The notes beneath the pieces were generated by a model that saw nothing but the letters and a program-made list of their open reading frames with translations, was not told the DNA's origin and did no database searches. A program made the position numbers and the translations under genes. From Caprella mutica (lineage: Eukaryota; Arthropoda; Malacostraca; Amphipoda; Caprellidae): a DNA stretch of 64,000 nt. The stretch covers positions 1 to 64,000 of the forward strand of contig CANNZV010001443.1 in the NCBI GenBank assembly GCA_947561585.1. The letters are read 5' to 3'. Positions 51,655 through 64,000 of this stretch are shown one piece after another; positions within the stretch are counted from its first letter, which is position 1; every line of letters starts with the position of its first letter.

Positions 51655-52545
51655 ATGAAAGAATATTTTTTAAAGAATGCGAGCAATAAAGAACAATTCA
51701 TTAAATTGCGTCTAGAAGACTTCAATAGCAATGACATGAAGACACTTCAGGCAATGGATGACGCAGATTTGCTGATTGTATTAACAACTATAAGAACATC
51801 TGAAACTCACGACACTGTGGTTATTGAGAGGATACTGATCTATTAGTGTTACTGATCCATCACGTGGATGTCACTTCACCTGGTTTACATGACATCAAAC
51901 TAATATCGGACAAAAGTGATTCATGTATCGGAGTACTTGGACTAAACATTGCCCAACTGATATTGCCAATACATGCACTTCTAGGATGCGATACAACCTC
52001 TATGGTACATTCCATTGGGAAGGGAGCAGAACTGAAAAAGTGAAGATCTGATCATAATGTAAAAAAGATATGATGCCTTTTCTCAACTGTATACCTTAAA
52101 AAGATGATATATCCCATGCATGCTGGTGAGAGATTGCTTTTACTATTTCATGAAGTAACAAAGTCATCGAATCTCGATCACCATCGATTATGGGGTATTT
52201 TAATAAAGTGTGTGCTGGGAATAAACCTCTCCAGCCTGAGATGCTCTGCCCAACATTCCATTCGGTGAGAGTGTTCCATCAGGTTCAAACAAGGATAGGG
52301 AATGATTTGAATCCTCTTGAATTTAGGTGGAGAATTGAAAATGAAAGGCTGATACCAATTTACACTTCCAAACCCCCTGCTGCATAATCCCTCTTGAAAA
52401 TGATCAGATGCAACTGTAAAGGGGATTGTAGTACTTTAAGTTGTTCAGATATTTTCTTGCGATGCTCCAATATTTGTTGTGGTCAATGCAGAGGAGTATC
52501 TTGCCATAGTTGTATGGAATATGATTTAAATGATAGTACTGTGTA
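51655..52545 (+). pseudogene. Transposon-associated PIN/XPG-like gene remnant
   Basis: In order: MKEYFLKNASNKEQFIKLRL, DADLLIVLTTIRTSETHDTV, a frame break near 51838, LLIHHVDV, ISDKSDSCIGVLGLN, HALLGCDTTSMVHSIGKG, then LDHHRLWGILIKCVLG, VFHQVQTRIGNDLNPLEF, RCNCKGDC and CRGVSC. From memory, the DAD / TDLLVLL / HALxGCDTTS / GKG pattern followed by a WG and Cys-rich tail occurs in multicopy proteins of cnidarians, molluscs and fish that look like a PIN or FEN/XPG-type nuclease fold. Stops and shifts at several sites make it inactive. The exact family is uncertain. Confidence 0.55.
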
Positions 52546-52799
52546 GACTTATAAGTAAAATATAAATAAAATGCGTTACATTAGCCGCAATTAGTAAAGG
52601 AGTGACATTTTTCAACCAGAAAGGTGATTAAAAAAACTCCACGGATATTGAAACACTGTTTTTAACCCTTCAAAATGAATTTCTTCAATAACTCAAATTT
52701 AATGACATAAAGTGGTAAACTTTTTTTCTGTAATGTAAAAACACCTACAAAGTAATATATGTAAAAATTAGCAAACCAATATTTTTTTTCCAATTCAGC

Positions 52800-53420
52800 C
52801 TTTTTTTGAGCTAGATTGACAGGCCTAATATGGCATCGAATTAATGAGACGTCCCCAATCCGGCATCAATCGCAGGACCATTGAGGTGCGTCTCGGCAAA
52901 TGTGTCATCACATAGGCAGTACCATACCAGAAGCTTCACATTATTGTAAGGAAACACAGTAATACTAAATGGGCGCTCACCATCACCTCTGTCAAGTCCA
53001 TGAAGCTCAAGCATTGAAGGGAGTCCTGTTTCACCACATCATTCATTGCCAAATATCCTGAGTGACGCCTAGAACTGTACCTACAAGACAGGCCATGCAG
53101 TCCTCTGACATCCATCTCTCTACCACAGCGGCAAGAATGAGGTTCACAAACTCTGGCACCTACTCTGAGAGCAATGGCTACCATCAAGACCTTTGGAGCT
53201 AGCTGCGTACCTAATGATTGCATGTGATGTGGATCGCATTCAACCACACTTTAGTGTCTTTACAAGATGCGGATATCATTCGAGCTCTCGCCAATATCTC
53301 CAACTCTCCTACAACCAAGTACAACCGGTAGACTTGTCTGAACCTAAGAGTCGCCCAACATCTCCACATTGGTCACACTGGCAACGTCAGATTTATGTGA
53401 TTCATCAAAGCAGCGAGCCT
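52800..53420 (-). pseudogene. Decayed non-LTR retrotransposon ORF, C-terminal part
   Basis: The minus strand reads ALRVGARVCEPHSCRCGREM, then HGLSCRYSSRRHSGYLAMND, and in a shifted frame LHGLDRGDGERPF and DDTFAETHL. The C-x-C, HGLSC, RH, ND series followed by a nuclease-like WD..DTFA..H stretch is familiar from the end of retroelement polyproteins common in marine invertebrates. Frameshifts and stops interrupt it, and the reverse transcriptase core is not visible. Confidence 0.55.
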
Positions 53421-54526
53421 CAATTTCGTGTTTGTAAGATAAGGAAGCAGCAAAACATATTGCATCTTCTGAATGGAGAAATATTTTTTCAACCAACCGA
53501 ATGCATGATGGTTTGCAACCGAGAAACCCTGAGATCCAGATCTTCTTTGCTCTTTAAGACTTTCACCGCGCTGGGACATATATGTCCCGGCAGGGGATAA
53601 GTGTGTCCCAGTATTTACAATAACTTAAAATGGACTAAATACGTTTTCACATCAAAATGCTTGAAACGCGCTCGCATGGCTGTCAAAGCGCTCTTCTACA
53701 CTTAACGAACCACTAATAGCAATAATACTCAGTACTTATACAAAATATAAATTTTAAAGAAAGGTAAAATGAATATATACAAATATTATATAAAATGTTA
53801 GTATACGTTTTCAATATATTGATAGCTTATAGCCATTCTTTGTTATTCTTTTCACAAAGAAACAGAGTAGAATATGCATTTTTATATAATATTTCCACTG
53901 ACATTAATTTTATATGAGGACTTCTATGTGTAATATAGCATTGTATATTAGAATTTAATATTACGTATTTATTATGAATCATTTATATTAAAATTATAAA
54001 TTATATCATTAGTAGCGTTAATACATAAATTCTCGCTGCTAACTAAAGCTTTTTCTTTGCTAAAATGTGTGATGTCATAAGTCTTAGAAATGATGTGAAA
54101 AACGTTGAATAGCTTTTGAAAATTATTCATTTTTTGTGTTTCTGGACAGTTAAGAAATAGTTTATTACTTTGCAAATTATTAAACATGAGTTTTGAATAA
54201 CTATTTATTTATCTAGGACTCTAGGTAGATATGCAGGAAATGGGTATCTTATTATCGCTAATAAAAATAATATATAACAATGATCTAAATCGGTATAGGA
54301 ATATCTAATTACAACTGAAAATACTTATGACATGATGAATAGACATACTTACATGGTGAATGAAATATGAATAAAGTAAGTGAATTCTGATGGACATTAT
54401 TTGCTTGGTTATTGTTTAACGACAGTATTGGGGAGTAATATTTTTTTATCTTGAAGGGTATAGTAATTAATTGTTTCTTTATTGCAGTGATTACATGCGT
54501 GTGAAAGGTCGGCCATTCTGCGTTAC
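53421..54526. other. Unassigned AT-rich region
   Basis: CTGGGACATATATGTCCC with a nearby GTGTCCCAG (53572-53611) makes a short hairpin that may mark a transposon end. The rest is AT-rich with no gene. Confidence 0.4.
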
Positions 54527-56190
54527 CTGTTAGTAACGAACGTTATAAGTAACGAACGTTATAAGTAACGAATGTTATAAGTAACGAACCTTATAAGTAA
54601 CGAACATTATAAGTAACGAACGCTATAAGTAACGAACGCTATAAGTAACGAACGTTATAAGTAACGAACGTTATAAGAAACGAACGTTATAAGTCACGAA
54701 CCTTATAATAAGTAACGAACGTTATAAGTAACGAACCTTATAAGTAATGAACGTTATAAGTAACGAACCTTATAAGTAACGAACATTATAAGTAACGAAC
54801 GCTATAAGTAACGAACGCTATAAGTAACGAACGTTATAAGTAACGAACGTTATAAGAAACGAACGTTATAAGTCACGAACCTTATAATAAGTAACGAACG
54901 TTATAAGTAACGAACGTTATAAGTAACGAACCTTATAAGTAACGAACGTTATAAGTAACGAACCTTATAAGTAACGAACGTTATAAGTAACGAACGTTAT
55001 AAGTAACGAATGTTATAAGTAACGAACCTTATAAGTAACGAACGTTATAAGTAACGAACCTTATAAGTAACGAACGTTATAAGTAACGAACCTTATAAGT
55101 AACGAACCTTATAAGAAACGAATGTTATAAGTAACGAACCTTATAAGTAACGAACCTTATAAGTAACGAACGTTATAAGTAACGAACCTTATAAGTAACG
55201 AACCTTATAAGAAACGAACGTTATAAGTAACGAACCTTATAAGTAACGAACCTTATAAGAAACGAATGTTATAAGTAACGAACCTTATAAGTAATGAATG
55301 TTATAAGTAACGAATGTTATAAGTAACGAACGTTATAAGTAACGAACATTATAAGTAACGAACCTTATAAGTAACGAACGTTATAAGTAACGAACGTTAT
55401 AAGTCACGAACCTTATAATAAGTAACGAACGTTATAAGTCACGAACCTTATAATAAGTAACGAACGTTATAAGTAATGAACCTTATAAGTAACGAACCTT
55501 ATAAGTAACGAACGTTATAAGTAACGAACCTTATAAGTAACGAACCTTATAAGTAACGAACGTTATAAGTAACGAACGTTATAAGTCACGAACCTTATAA
55601 TAAGTAACGAACGTTATAAGTCACGAACCTTATAATAAGTAACGAACGTTATAAGTAACGAACCTTATAAGTAACGAACATTATAAGTAACGAACGTTAT
55701 AAGTAACGAATGTTATAAGTAACGAACGTTATAAGAAACGAATGTTATAAGTAACAAACCTTATAAGTAACGAACGCTATAAGTAACAAACATTATAAGT
55801 AACGAATATTATAAGTAATGAACATTATAAGTAACGAATGTTATAAGTAACGAACGTTATAAGTAACTAACGTTATAAGTAACAAACATTATAAGTAACG
55901 AATATTATAAGTAATGAACATTATAAGTAACGAATGTTATAAGTAACGAACGTTATAAGTAACTAACGTTATAAGTAACGAACCTTATAAGTAACGAACC
56001 TTATAAGTAACGAACGTTATAAGTAACGAACGCTATAAGTAACAAACATTATAAGTAACGAATATTATAAGTAATGAACATTATAAGTAACGAATGTTAT
56101 AAGTAACGAACGTTATAAGTAACTAACGTTATAAGTAACGAATGTTATAAGTAACGAACATTATAAGTAACGAACATTATAAGTAATTAA
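54527..56190. repeat. 16-bp satellite GTAACGAACGTTATAA, about 100 units
   Basis: The unit contains the palindromes AACGTT and TTATAA. Most variation falls in the central four bases (CGTT, CCTT, CATT, TGTT, CGCT). Occasional longer units (AGTCACGAACCTTATAATA) recur. A multi-unit segment beginning CGAACATTATAAGTAACGAA occurs at 54601 and again at 54780, so a 179-bp higher-order repeat exists at the left side. Confidence 0.9.
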
Positions 56191-57794
56191 TAATTGTTTT
56201 CTGTCGTAATAAAGATTCGAGATAAGAAGTTATCTAGACTCATCAAACTTTATAGTTCAATTTTCTATCTGTTCGACCATAGCAATACGGCAATAAGGAA
56301 CGTATGATAAAAAAATCGGAAACATGCCGCCCAGAAATCACCGCCACTGTGCCTGCAGTGTCTACTCCCAAACTTAATTGACTCAGCTAGTCATCTCAGG
56401 GGAGTTGATGAGGAGGTACAAGGGACTTCAGCTTAGTATTGAAGACCGCTACATCCAAATAGAATCCACTGTTCACTAGATGCTCCACTACTATACCTGT
56501 CTATCTAAACAGTATAGTAAGTACTAGTTTTCAAAGAAACGTGGTAAGCATATCTTAATAACTCCTATAGACATGTGATGTTATCTTTACCTGTCCATAA
56601 GGCGGACTGTGGAAAACTAGGGCACGAGCAGTAGAGACTTGGGAAGATTCTGTTTCACCACACATTATTGTTTGATCGAAACTGAAATCAATTAGAAACA
56701 TGCCAGGAACTTAAATAATTAAAATTAATACAAAATTGAAGTATATCAGAGTAATTAGACAATACTATGGTTTTATAGTTATGGGGTTTGAATTTGGAGC
56801 AGATTAGCTAGGCAAATGCAGACCGAATTAACCTTCCCACACCATATTTAACTGTTATTTATAATATTATCTTCTGAGGTTTGCTTTGAAACACGCAGAA
56901 CCTGCATTGAAGAAGTGAAAGCTTATTCGCACAGAGTTTAGTCTGTTCCGTGATATATTTTTCACTGACACTGAAGCTCTGAGAGGAGACGGAGCGGATA
57001 CGTTACTGAGGTGTTTGAACAATCCTTTACTGTGAGTGCCACGTCACGTTTTTTGACGTCACGATTTTTTGTGTTGTTCGATTGGAAGTTTTCATTATTA
57101 TTTATAGAAAACTAATTTATTTAAAACATTGTTATTATATGTAATATACAGTGTATACTTAAAGTCCTTTAAAATTATAATGATCTGTTAAACATATTAT
57201 GAGTTTTCATCATTTAGTGTACTTATCTTATTTAGATGCATAGGTAGATTATATTAATTCACTTTTTTCAACTAATTTCACATATTATTTTTATCGAAGA
57301 TTCTAACAATGTTACAATTTTTAGAATGAACTCAAACTTTACGTACCTGGAAAATATTTTAAATCATTGTTGATCATACAGTTCTACAATAAATTAAATT
57401 GTAGTTATGCCTATTTTTATGCTATTGTGAACCTGCACAATTGTGCTATTCAATTCCCAATGGATGTCATTTTTTTGAATTCCTACAAGTGACATTAAAA
57501 GGACTCGCATTGAAGGGCAGATGACAATAAGTCCTCATGTGCACTCGAATAAAGTGAATTAATTCTTTTGGCAGTCTTCAGAATTTCTTCCTAAATGCGA
57601 CTAAAATATAGAAGTGCTGTGGAGAAATGTGTACACAATAGCATGTTTTCAAATAGCCAAAGACATCCATTGTCACACAGACAATACACTTCTGCAATTA
57701 TAGCACAAGAAAGTAGGAGAGGCGTTATTTGATATTTATTATACTCTCATCTATAAATAAATACGCCGATAACTCCATTTTAGTGTAGCCATAG
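56191..57794. other. Unassigned region
   Basis: 56200-56640 is less AT-rich (e.g. GGAGTTGATGAGGAGGTACA) but without a frame I can support. TTTTTGACGTCACGATTTTT near 57047 is an imperfect palindrome. The rest is AT-rich. Confidence 0.35.
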
Positions 57795-57824
57795 TAACGT
57801 TTGAGGTTAATCCATCTCTGTGCA

Positions 57825-58036
57825 CATTATTTACAACTATTGGTGGTTGTTTTAAAGCTTCACTGTGAACTTTATTTACAACTATTGGTGGTTGTTTTAA
57901 AGCTTCACTGTGAACTTTATTTACAACTATTGGTGGTTGTTTTAAAGCTTCATTGTGAACTTTATTTACAACTATTGGAGGTTGTTTTAAAGCTTCATTG
58001 TGAAATTTATTTATAACTATTGGTGGTTGTTTTAAC
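57825..58036. repeat. 45-bp minisatellite, about 4.5 copies
   Basis: TTTACAACTATTGGTGGTTG followed by TTTTAAAGCTTCACTGTGAAC repeats in tandem with few changes. The ORF at 57801-58016 comes from it. Confidence 0.88.
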
Positions 58037-58245
58037 GTAATTTAATTTTCATTTTTCAAATACTAATAATTTAGTAATTAACACCAATTATTTTCTGAAG
58101 TTAATTTCAAAAGATGTACAATTTTCAAACTTTGTAAAGCATTTTATCTCAGGTAGTTCATCACATTATTAGGGGTGATATGTATTATGACCTCCAAACA
58201 TTATGAATTATGATCCAACCTCTCAGTACTAATATGATGAATTAT

Positions 58246-58550
58246 AGGTAGACCCGCTTTTAGTAAAAAATCGTACCTCGCATTGAATTAGAAATTAAAC
58301 TTAAAGCGGGGGAAACCCCGGTTTAAGTTTAAGCATTGTTACTCCAATCTTTTCGCTTTCTATTAACAAAAATCAAAGAACGTTTGCATGGTACACTAAT
58401 ACTATGTATCATTTTTTGTATGGTTCTTTCAATGTAAATAAAATTGTTTTAAAATAATTTTCCGTACTACTGATGTAAGTAAGCTCGGGATTAACTCCGC
58501 TTTAAGTCATCCCGTTATAAAAGCGGGCCACTTAAAGCGAGGTCTGCCTG
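58246..58550. mobile_element. pogo/Tigger-like MITE
   Basis: TA flanks both sides (58244-58245, 58551-58552). The inverted ends GGTAGACCCGCTTTTAG and CTTAAAGCGAGGTCTGCCTG resemble pogo-type termini. A hairpin CTTAAAGCGGGGG...CCCCGGTTTAAG lies inside. Confidence 0.7.
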
Positions 58551-58559
58551 TATATCATT

Positions 58560-61500
58560 ATTAATATCATAGAAAAATTGAGTGAAATTTCTTTAAATTG
58601 TTCAATTTTATTTTCAATTTTGGTTTGACATAAAAGTAAATTATGTGCAAACGTCAGTGAAGATATAACATCTTACAACCATAATATTTTTATTATTATT
58701 ATTCGTGGATAGAAAATATACAATATTATTTAAGTTTAAATTTTGTTATAGAAAAAGTTTTCCATAAATAAGTTTCCATTGAATTTATTTTTATAATAAA
58801 TAGTAATAGTGTCTTTTACACATTGTGCAATAATATGGTCTTCCCGTAGTGATAGGTATGGTCGAAGATTAAGGAAGAACCTGACGCGCCATAACTTTCT
58901 ACTGGGTATACAGTTTTACATCAACCAATATTTTTTGATGTACAATTCTCAGCAGGTATTTAATGGCATATGGCAATTTATCCCTTCATCTCAACTTTTT
59001 TAACTTCATAATGTTTACTGATTTTCTAATAGTGAGTTACACTTTAAAATCAAGAGGTAAAAATATAACACATGTATTAATATCTACCTTTCCTTATTTA
59101 CGTTAAATTCTTGGAATTTGTGTGCAGGAAGTTGTAGTAACAGCAATGGTTTGGAGTCTCTCTCCTGCTTTGGCTGCTGCTTTCAGCTGAATTTTAATGG
59201 TTAAATTAAGATATTCGTAAAGCCTGAAAAATAATCTTCAAAGACTGTGATGCAAATATGGCATTCAGTAATTCATTTCTATATAGAAGAGTTTATCTAT
59301 CTGATATTAACGTGCTGGTATATTAATTCTAGAGAATAATATCAAATATTTGCCCCGAAAGAGTGTGCCTATTTTCTTAATATCTACACAGGATGTTTTG
59401 TCTCTCCAAAGTTAGGTTTTGGAGACCAAAGTTACAGAGGGGAATATTTGAAGAAATGCCTAGTAGAACTAAAAGCTTTCGGTCTCCACCAAAGATTTTT
59501 CATCTAAAAAGTACGAAGACAATCCAATCTAGGGTCTTATGTAGGATAAAGTAGAAGAAAAGTGTGTACTCGCACCAGAAAAAGGCACTAATATCAGCAA
59601 AGTTCTCGCCCCGAATCAGAGAATATTAGAGCAATGGACGGGGTAGATATGCGACTGTAAGAAATATTTGGAATTATGTTATATATTAATAATATTAAGA
59701 TTTAGGGTTCGTATGAGAAGTACTTCATAATTATACTGAGAAAGAGTAGAGTGACTTATTCTTGAAAATGTAAATCTCTTTAAATCTCTCTTTTCACTTA
59801 TTTTGTATCCATTTATTTAATTTTAAAAATTACTTCAACCACTTATTTTGTATTCAATTATATAAATTTAAAATAACTTCAATCACCTAATTTGTTACAA
59901 TTTACATATTTTATTTTTTATATATTTTTAAAATGATCTAATCATTTAATTACTATCTTTGAGTGATATTTGGGCAAAAACTATTTATTTACAAGTTATT
60001 CCAATACATGCAATTAACCGATTAAAATTCTTTATATATTATAATAACTCCGCTATGTCGAGGAATAATAATATTTTCTTTAATATCTTCCTATATATCA
60101 TTTCCCAGGTAACAAAGATTCTCGGGCCAATGTTGTCCCAATATTGGCCCAAGAAACATTTCTACTTGTGTTTAAGAATATTGAATAATATTTCCAAATG
60201 GTTCTCTTGCCATTCATCAAACTGTGGGCAGACATTAGACAGCAAACAGACACTACAACCTCACTAACTGCCACCAAACTTTCTCTCAATAGTTTCTGCT
60301 GCCTCATGAATGAAGATTTTCTCGGTTGTTCATTTTTGCCTGAAGTGCCGTGTTGACGTGTGGTGGTGAATATCTCTCAGAGACTCCAAGAGCTTACGAG
60401 AAGAGAGAGCAAAGCGATTATATTTTTCAATGTCGGCAACAGACTTCCTCCTTCTTTTCAACTACCAAACTTAATGCATTGCAAATCTTTGTTGAGAGGA
60501 AAATACTATCGAGAGAGATACGAATCACATTATTTATTCCTGATGCTGCCTGCTGGTGAGCTAGAGTACCCTTTACGTCAAGCATGACGGGGTTACAATT
60601 ATTAAAGTTTGAATGGCTTACGCAACTATTTAACATAAACATCACTGACGTCAAACGTGATGCAATTTGTATAATAATTGTTAGTTTAAATCTCTTGAAT
60701 ATTTGAACAAAATATCTATATGTCTATGAATCATATATAAATATTAAAACCCTTCATCAATACACTAATTCTTTTAACAAATATTTACATCATATTAGTG
60801 CTACCTTTCGTTAGATAATATATTCGCTATCATTAGATATTGATGCACTGTATAGCAATACAAATAATTAATGCATGGTAATGATACTCTCAACTGATAC
60901 ATAACTAATACGCTATTTCTATTAGTAACATTACAAACTATTGCAATGTAAACATCTCGTATATTAATCTAAAGTAGTTATTGATAAGTAAACACACTAT
61001 TTTTATTAAGTTATTCTACAATAATATTGTGACGTCATAATGATACTGTAACGTCATAATAATACTATTACTTCATTTGTAAATCATTACAACACACTCT
61101 GCCAACTAATAAACTATTTATTGTATCTTTAATACTCTTCTGAAAAATGTAATATTTAATGCAGTTAATTCAATACAAAATTATTTAGTCTGGAAGCAAC
61201 TAACTGATGACTAGAGGTTACTAAGACGCTAATTCTCTTTTATTAACCAGTGAGAAATTTTGTGAGGGAATATATCATATGCAATGACAACTGAAATTGA
61301 ATAAAGTCTATGGAAATTAAGAACACTATTTTATTACCATTTGTTATGAAAAGTTGACAAAATTAGTTGAATATTTATTTTACATGCAATTTATTCTTGT
61401 TTTTGATGGAAAGATATTGTTTTAAAAAAAAAATTATTCGAAGCATCAAATAATTTAAAAGAATCAAATGATACTCTTCCTAAACAATAGTTAAATATAA

Positions 61501-62031
61501 TAAAACAATACGGAAAACATATGTACATCATTATTAACATTCATAAATAACATTAAAAAGAGTAAGTGTTTAATATTGTTTGTGTTATGGCATTTTTCCC
61601 AACCCTGACATTCCCTCCCATTGAGCTGTGAATTTGCTTGCAGTTTGAGATTTAACAGGTAACAGTTATGGTTTGTAATTGCCCCCATCCTTATCAATGT
61701 ACCGCAATCTATCACCATTTGGGCCCATCCTTTCTTGCTCTTGTCGTTGATGTCCGCAATCACCAATTGGAGCCCCTAATTAGTTGCCATTATTCACCAT
61801 AATGGACCAGACTTTGGGCCCATTCCTCTCCTACCGAATTACCAAAAAATAGGGCATGTTTTTTAATTACATTGTCCCGGCAAAAGGAAGAATTATTTCG
61901 GTTTGAACAGTTCGCACTGTAATCACACTGAATAATACGAAAAATGTCATAGAGATTTACAATTATCATATCTTTAGATTAATAATTTTCATAGCAATAA
62001 AAACAAGCTGCTTAAACCGACTTTTATCGTA
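58560..62031. other. Unassigned, mostly AT-rich region
   Basis: Two less AT-rich islands stand out: 59130-59650 and 60100-60660. Frames there (e.g. 60360-60587, NVGNRLPPSFQLPN) look faintly protein-like, but I see no domain or exon structure. Another such island is 61590-61860. No repeat with clear ends was found. Confidence 0.3.
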
Positions 62032-62208
62032 TAAGGGTAAATTACGAATTATCGGTCAGTTTCACATCTTCGGTCATATAAGAAAAAAACGATATTATAA
62101 TTGTTATTTTAATTTTAATTGGTAATAAAAATACAATAACAATTACAATATCGTTTTTCTTATATTACCGAAGATGTGAACTGACCGATAATTCGTATTT
62201 TACCCTTA
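62032..62208. mobile_element. Nearly fully palindromic MITE
   Basis: TAAGGGTAAATTACGAATTA at the left pairs with TAATTCGTATTTTACCCTTA at the right, and pairing continues inward for about 75 bp per arm (e.g. CACATCTTCGGTCATATAAG with CTTATATTACCGAAGATGTG). The central loop is about 25 bp. A transcript would fold into one long hairpin. Confidence 0.8.
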
Positions 62209-62915
62209 CTGCTATATGCTCAGTGCAGCCTAATATTAACTCCTAAATATAATTCAATATGTTCATTGCTCAGCCCTTTATACCAGCGCCATGAATTTCC
62301 TTTTTGTCAGCGCCGCGTTGTTTGTTTTTCAAATTTAAGGGCGGATAACAAAGTTTGGCTAATTAATTCTAATTTGACGAGCCTATTTTGTGTAGGCTTA
62401 TTATAGAGAGTGTGGAACGAGAGTTGATACTCTCAACACGGCAGCCATGCTGTTCAAAACAGAAAAACTTTTGCACATGTTAAAAAGCAATACACTTCAT
62501 TTGAATTAGTCATACCCAATCAAAAATTAGCGCAGCGTAATAGAAGGCCTGCCAAAACGCTGCCGCAATTGCTAACTTGGTAGCGCAGTTAAATTATGAT
62601 TTATCTTTCAAATGTAATCAGACTCTTTTTAATACGTTTAATATATTAAATTTAACCTATATGTATATAATAGTGTAAGCTTTATTATAGCAATTTAAGA
62701 AATTATAAACCTATGTTCTGATTTATTTCCTATTTAAAAATGTTAAATAATTTACAACACTTCAATTTCTAGTCTCCTTCAACACTTTAGGTGATTAGCG
62801 TCTCCATTATTTAATACTAATTGTTTTCTCTTTAAATTAGGATAATGAAATTCTAATTTAATCCAATTAAAGGTTGACAGAATGAATGTAGGACATTTAA
62901 TAGATTTCATCAAAA
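62209..62915. other. Unassigned region
   Basis: No gene or repeat recognised. Confidence 0.35.
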
Positions 62916-63120
62916 CAGTAGAGTTCCTCTATAGTGAATGTAAAGTCCTGATTAAAAGAAATACCCTGTATAGTGGACAAGTTTTAATCAGGTTGGGAAA
63001 GAATCACCGTTAGTTTTCGAAATCTAATGGTGATTTATGGAAGACTAAACAATATTTGTTCACTATACAAGATAATTTTCTTTATCATGACTCTAGATTC
63101 ACTATAGAGCAGTTCTACTG
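62916..63120. mobile_element. MITE with 33-bp inverted ends
   Basis: CAGTAGAGTTCCTCTATAGT and its inner extension pair with ACTATAGAGCAGTTCTACTG at the right end. TA follows the right end. The CAG start and TA target suggest a pogo/Tigger-like origin. An inner inverted pair (AATCACCGTTAG / CTAATGGTGATT) lies at the centre. Confidence 0.7.
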
Positions 63121-63340
63121 TATTGAGAAAAGTATTAGTTTAACGAAATTGATAAATGATTCCAATGGAAAAAGAATGCCATTTAGAACTAAAGACAGAA
63201 ACAGTCAACTCGTTTATTAGCTCAGTTTTTTTTCAATTCTCAGGAGAAAATGATACCATTGTAGATTAAAGGAGATGAACTTTATCAACATCTATATAAT
63301 CACTGCAATAAAAACACTCTGTATTTGTTATATGTAGAGG
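63121..63340. other. Unassigned region
   Basis: AT-rich, no gene recognised. Confidence 0.35.
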
Positions 63341-63344
63341 TATG

Positions 63345-64000
63345 ATTCATTATCATCAGTTATATTATCATCAGTTTTGTTATTATCAGTTATATTATCA
63401 TCAGTTATATTATCATCAGTTTTGTTATTATCAGTTATATTATCATCAGTTTTGTTATTATCAGTTATATTATCATCAGTTATATTATCATCAGTTTTGT
63501 TATTATCAGTTATATTATCATCAGTTATATTATCATCAGTTTTGTTATTACCAGTTATATTATCATCAGTTTTGTTATTATCAGTTATATTATCATCAGT
63601 TATATTATCATCAGTTTCTTTATTATCAGTTATATTATCATCAGTTTTGTTATTACCAGTTATATTATCATCAGTTTTGTTATTATCAGTTATATTATCA
63701 TCAGTTATATTATCATCAGTTTCTTTATTATCAGTTATATTATCATCAGTTTTGTTATTATCAGTTATATTATCATCAGTTATATTATCATCAGTTTTGT
63801 TATTATCAGTTATATTATCATCAGTTATATTATCATCATGTATATTATCATCACTTATTATATCATCAGTTATATTATCATCAGTTATATTATCATCATG
63901 TATATTATCATCACTTATTATATCATCAGTTTTATTATCATCAGTTATATTATCATCAGTTATATTATCATCATGTATATTATCATCACTTATTATATCA
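63345..64000. repeat. 15-bp minisatellite TATCATCAGTTATAT
   Basis: Two unit types alternate irregularly, TATCATCAGTTATAT and TATTATCAGTTTTGT, with TATCATCATGTATAT and TATCATCACTTATTA variants near the end. The array runs off the right edge. Confidence 0.9.

Larger units (their letters stand above)
50110..52790. repeat. Large imperfect inverted duplication
   Basis: Sequence from about 50110 to 51480 is repeated in reverse complement from about 51850 to 52790 (e.g. GGCATCATATC at 51230 and GATATGATGCC at 52068; TGGCAAGATACTCC at 50389 and GGAGTATCTTGCC at 52493). Divergence is visible, so it is not new. A 400-bp hAT-type MITE lies only in the left arm. The spacer 51481-51850 is unique and carries the start of the right-arm gene remnant. 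Confidence 0.8.

Noticed and set aside
53193..53600. 135-aa plus-strand ORF
   Set aside because: It overlaps the minus-strand retrotransposon remnant, whose conserved Cys/His motifs explain the conservation better.

Overview
This is AT-rich animal DNA, dense in repeats and carrying one clearly intact gene. That gene has nine exons with GT-AG introns and encodes a MAP kinase kinase 4 (MKK4/MAP2K4) orthologue, so the source is a metazoan, most likely an invertebrate. The DIRS, copia-like, piggyBac-, hAT- and Tc1-type mobile elements fit that, but I cannot name a phylum. No rRNA, tRNA or CRISPR array was seen.

Layout. Positions 1-9950 are a mosaic of minisatellites (45-, 15-, 16- and 11/12-bp units) into which elements have inserted: a foldback element (460-1356), a TA-flanked transposon that itself carries a minisatellite (copy A, 1758-4033), and a copia-type LTR element with two identical 336-bp LTRs but no pol (5448-9393). 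Positions 9960-11400 hold short MITEs and the 3' end of a broken minus-strand gene. Copy B of the minisatellite-bearing transposon (11407-16201) is inserted in that gene, which continues from 16204 to 18545 with a chromodomain at its start. A solo copia LTR lies in one of its introns. Positions 18570-25460 are mostly MITEs plus a 31-bp minisatellite; several MITEs share a conserved core flanked by words that differ from copy to copy but agree within a copy.

MKK4 runs from 25866 to 45345 on the plus strand. Exon 1 and the docking-motif exon 2 are followed by a large in-frame cassette exon (28002-28805, 268 codons), then six kinase exons. The last intron was about 90 bp; it is now 9.4 kb because a DIRS-type tyrosine-recombinase retrotransposon (35830-45143) inserted there. 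A 3.1-kb foldback element (37956-41051) has in turn split the DIRS gag frame.

Downstream of MKK4 are its probable 3' UTR, MITEs, an inverted duplication of a decayed transposon-associated PIN-like gene (50110-52790), a decayed non-LTR retrotransposon fragment, a 1.66-kb 16-bp satellite (54527-56190), more MITEs, and a 15-bp minisatellite running off the right edge. The functional content is MKK4, a cytoplasmic kinase that activates JNK and p38. Almost everything else is mobile or tandemly repeated DNA in nested layers, many of which can be ordered in time from intact target-site duplications.
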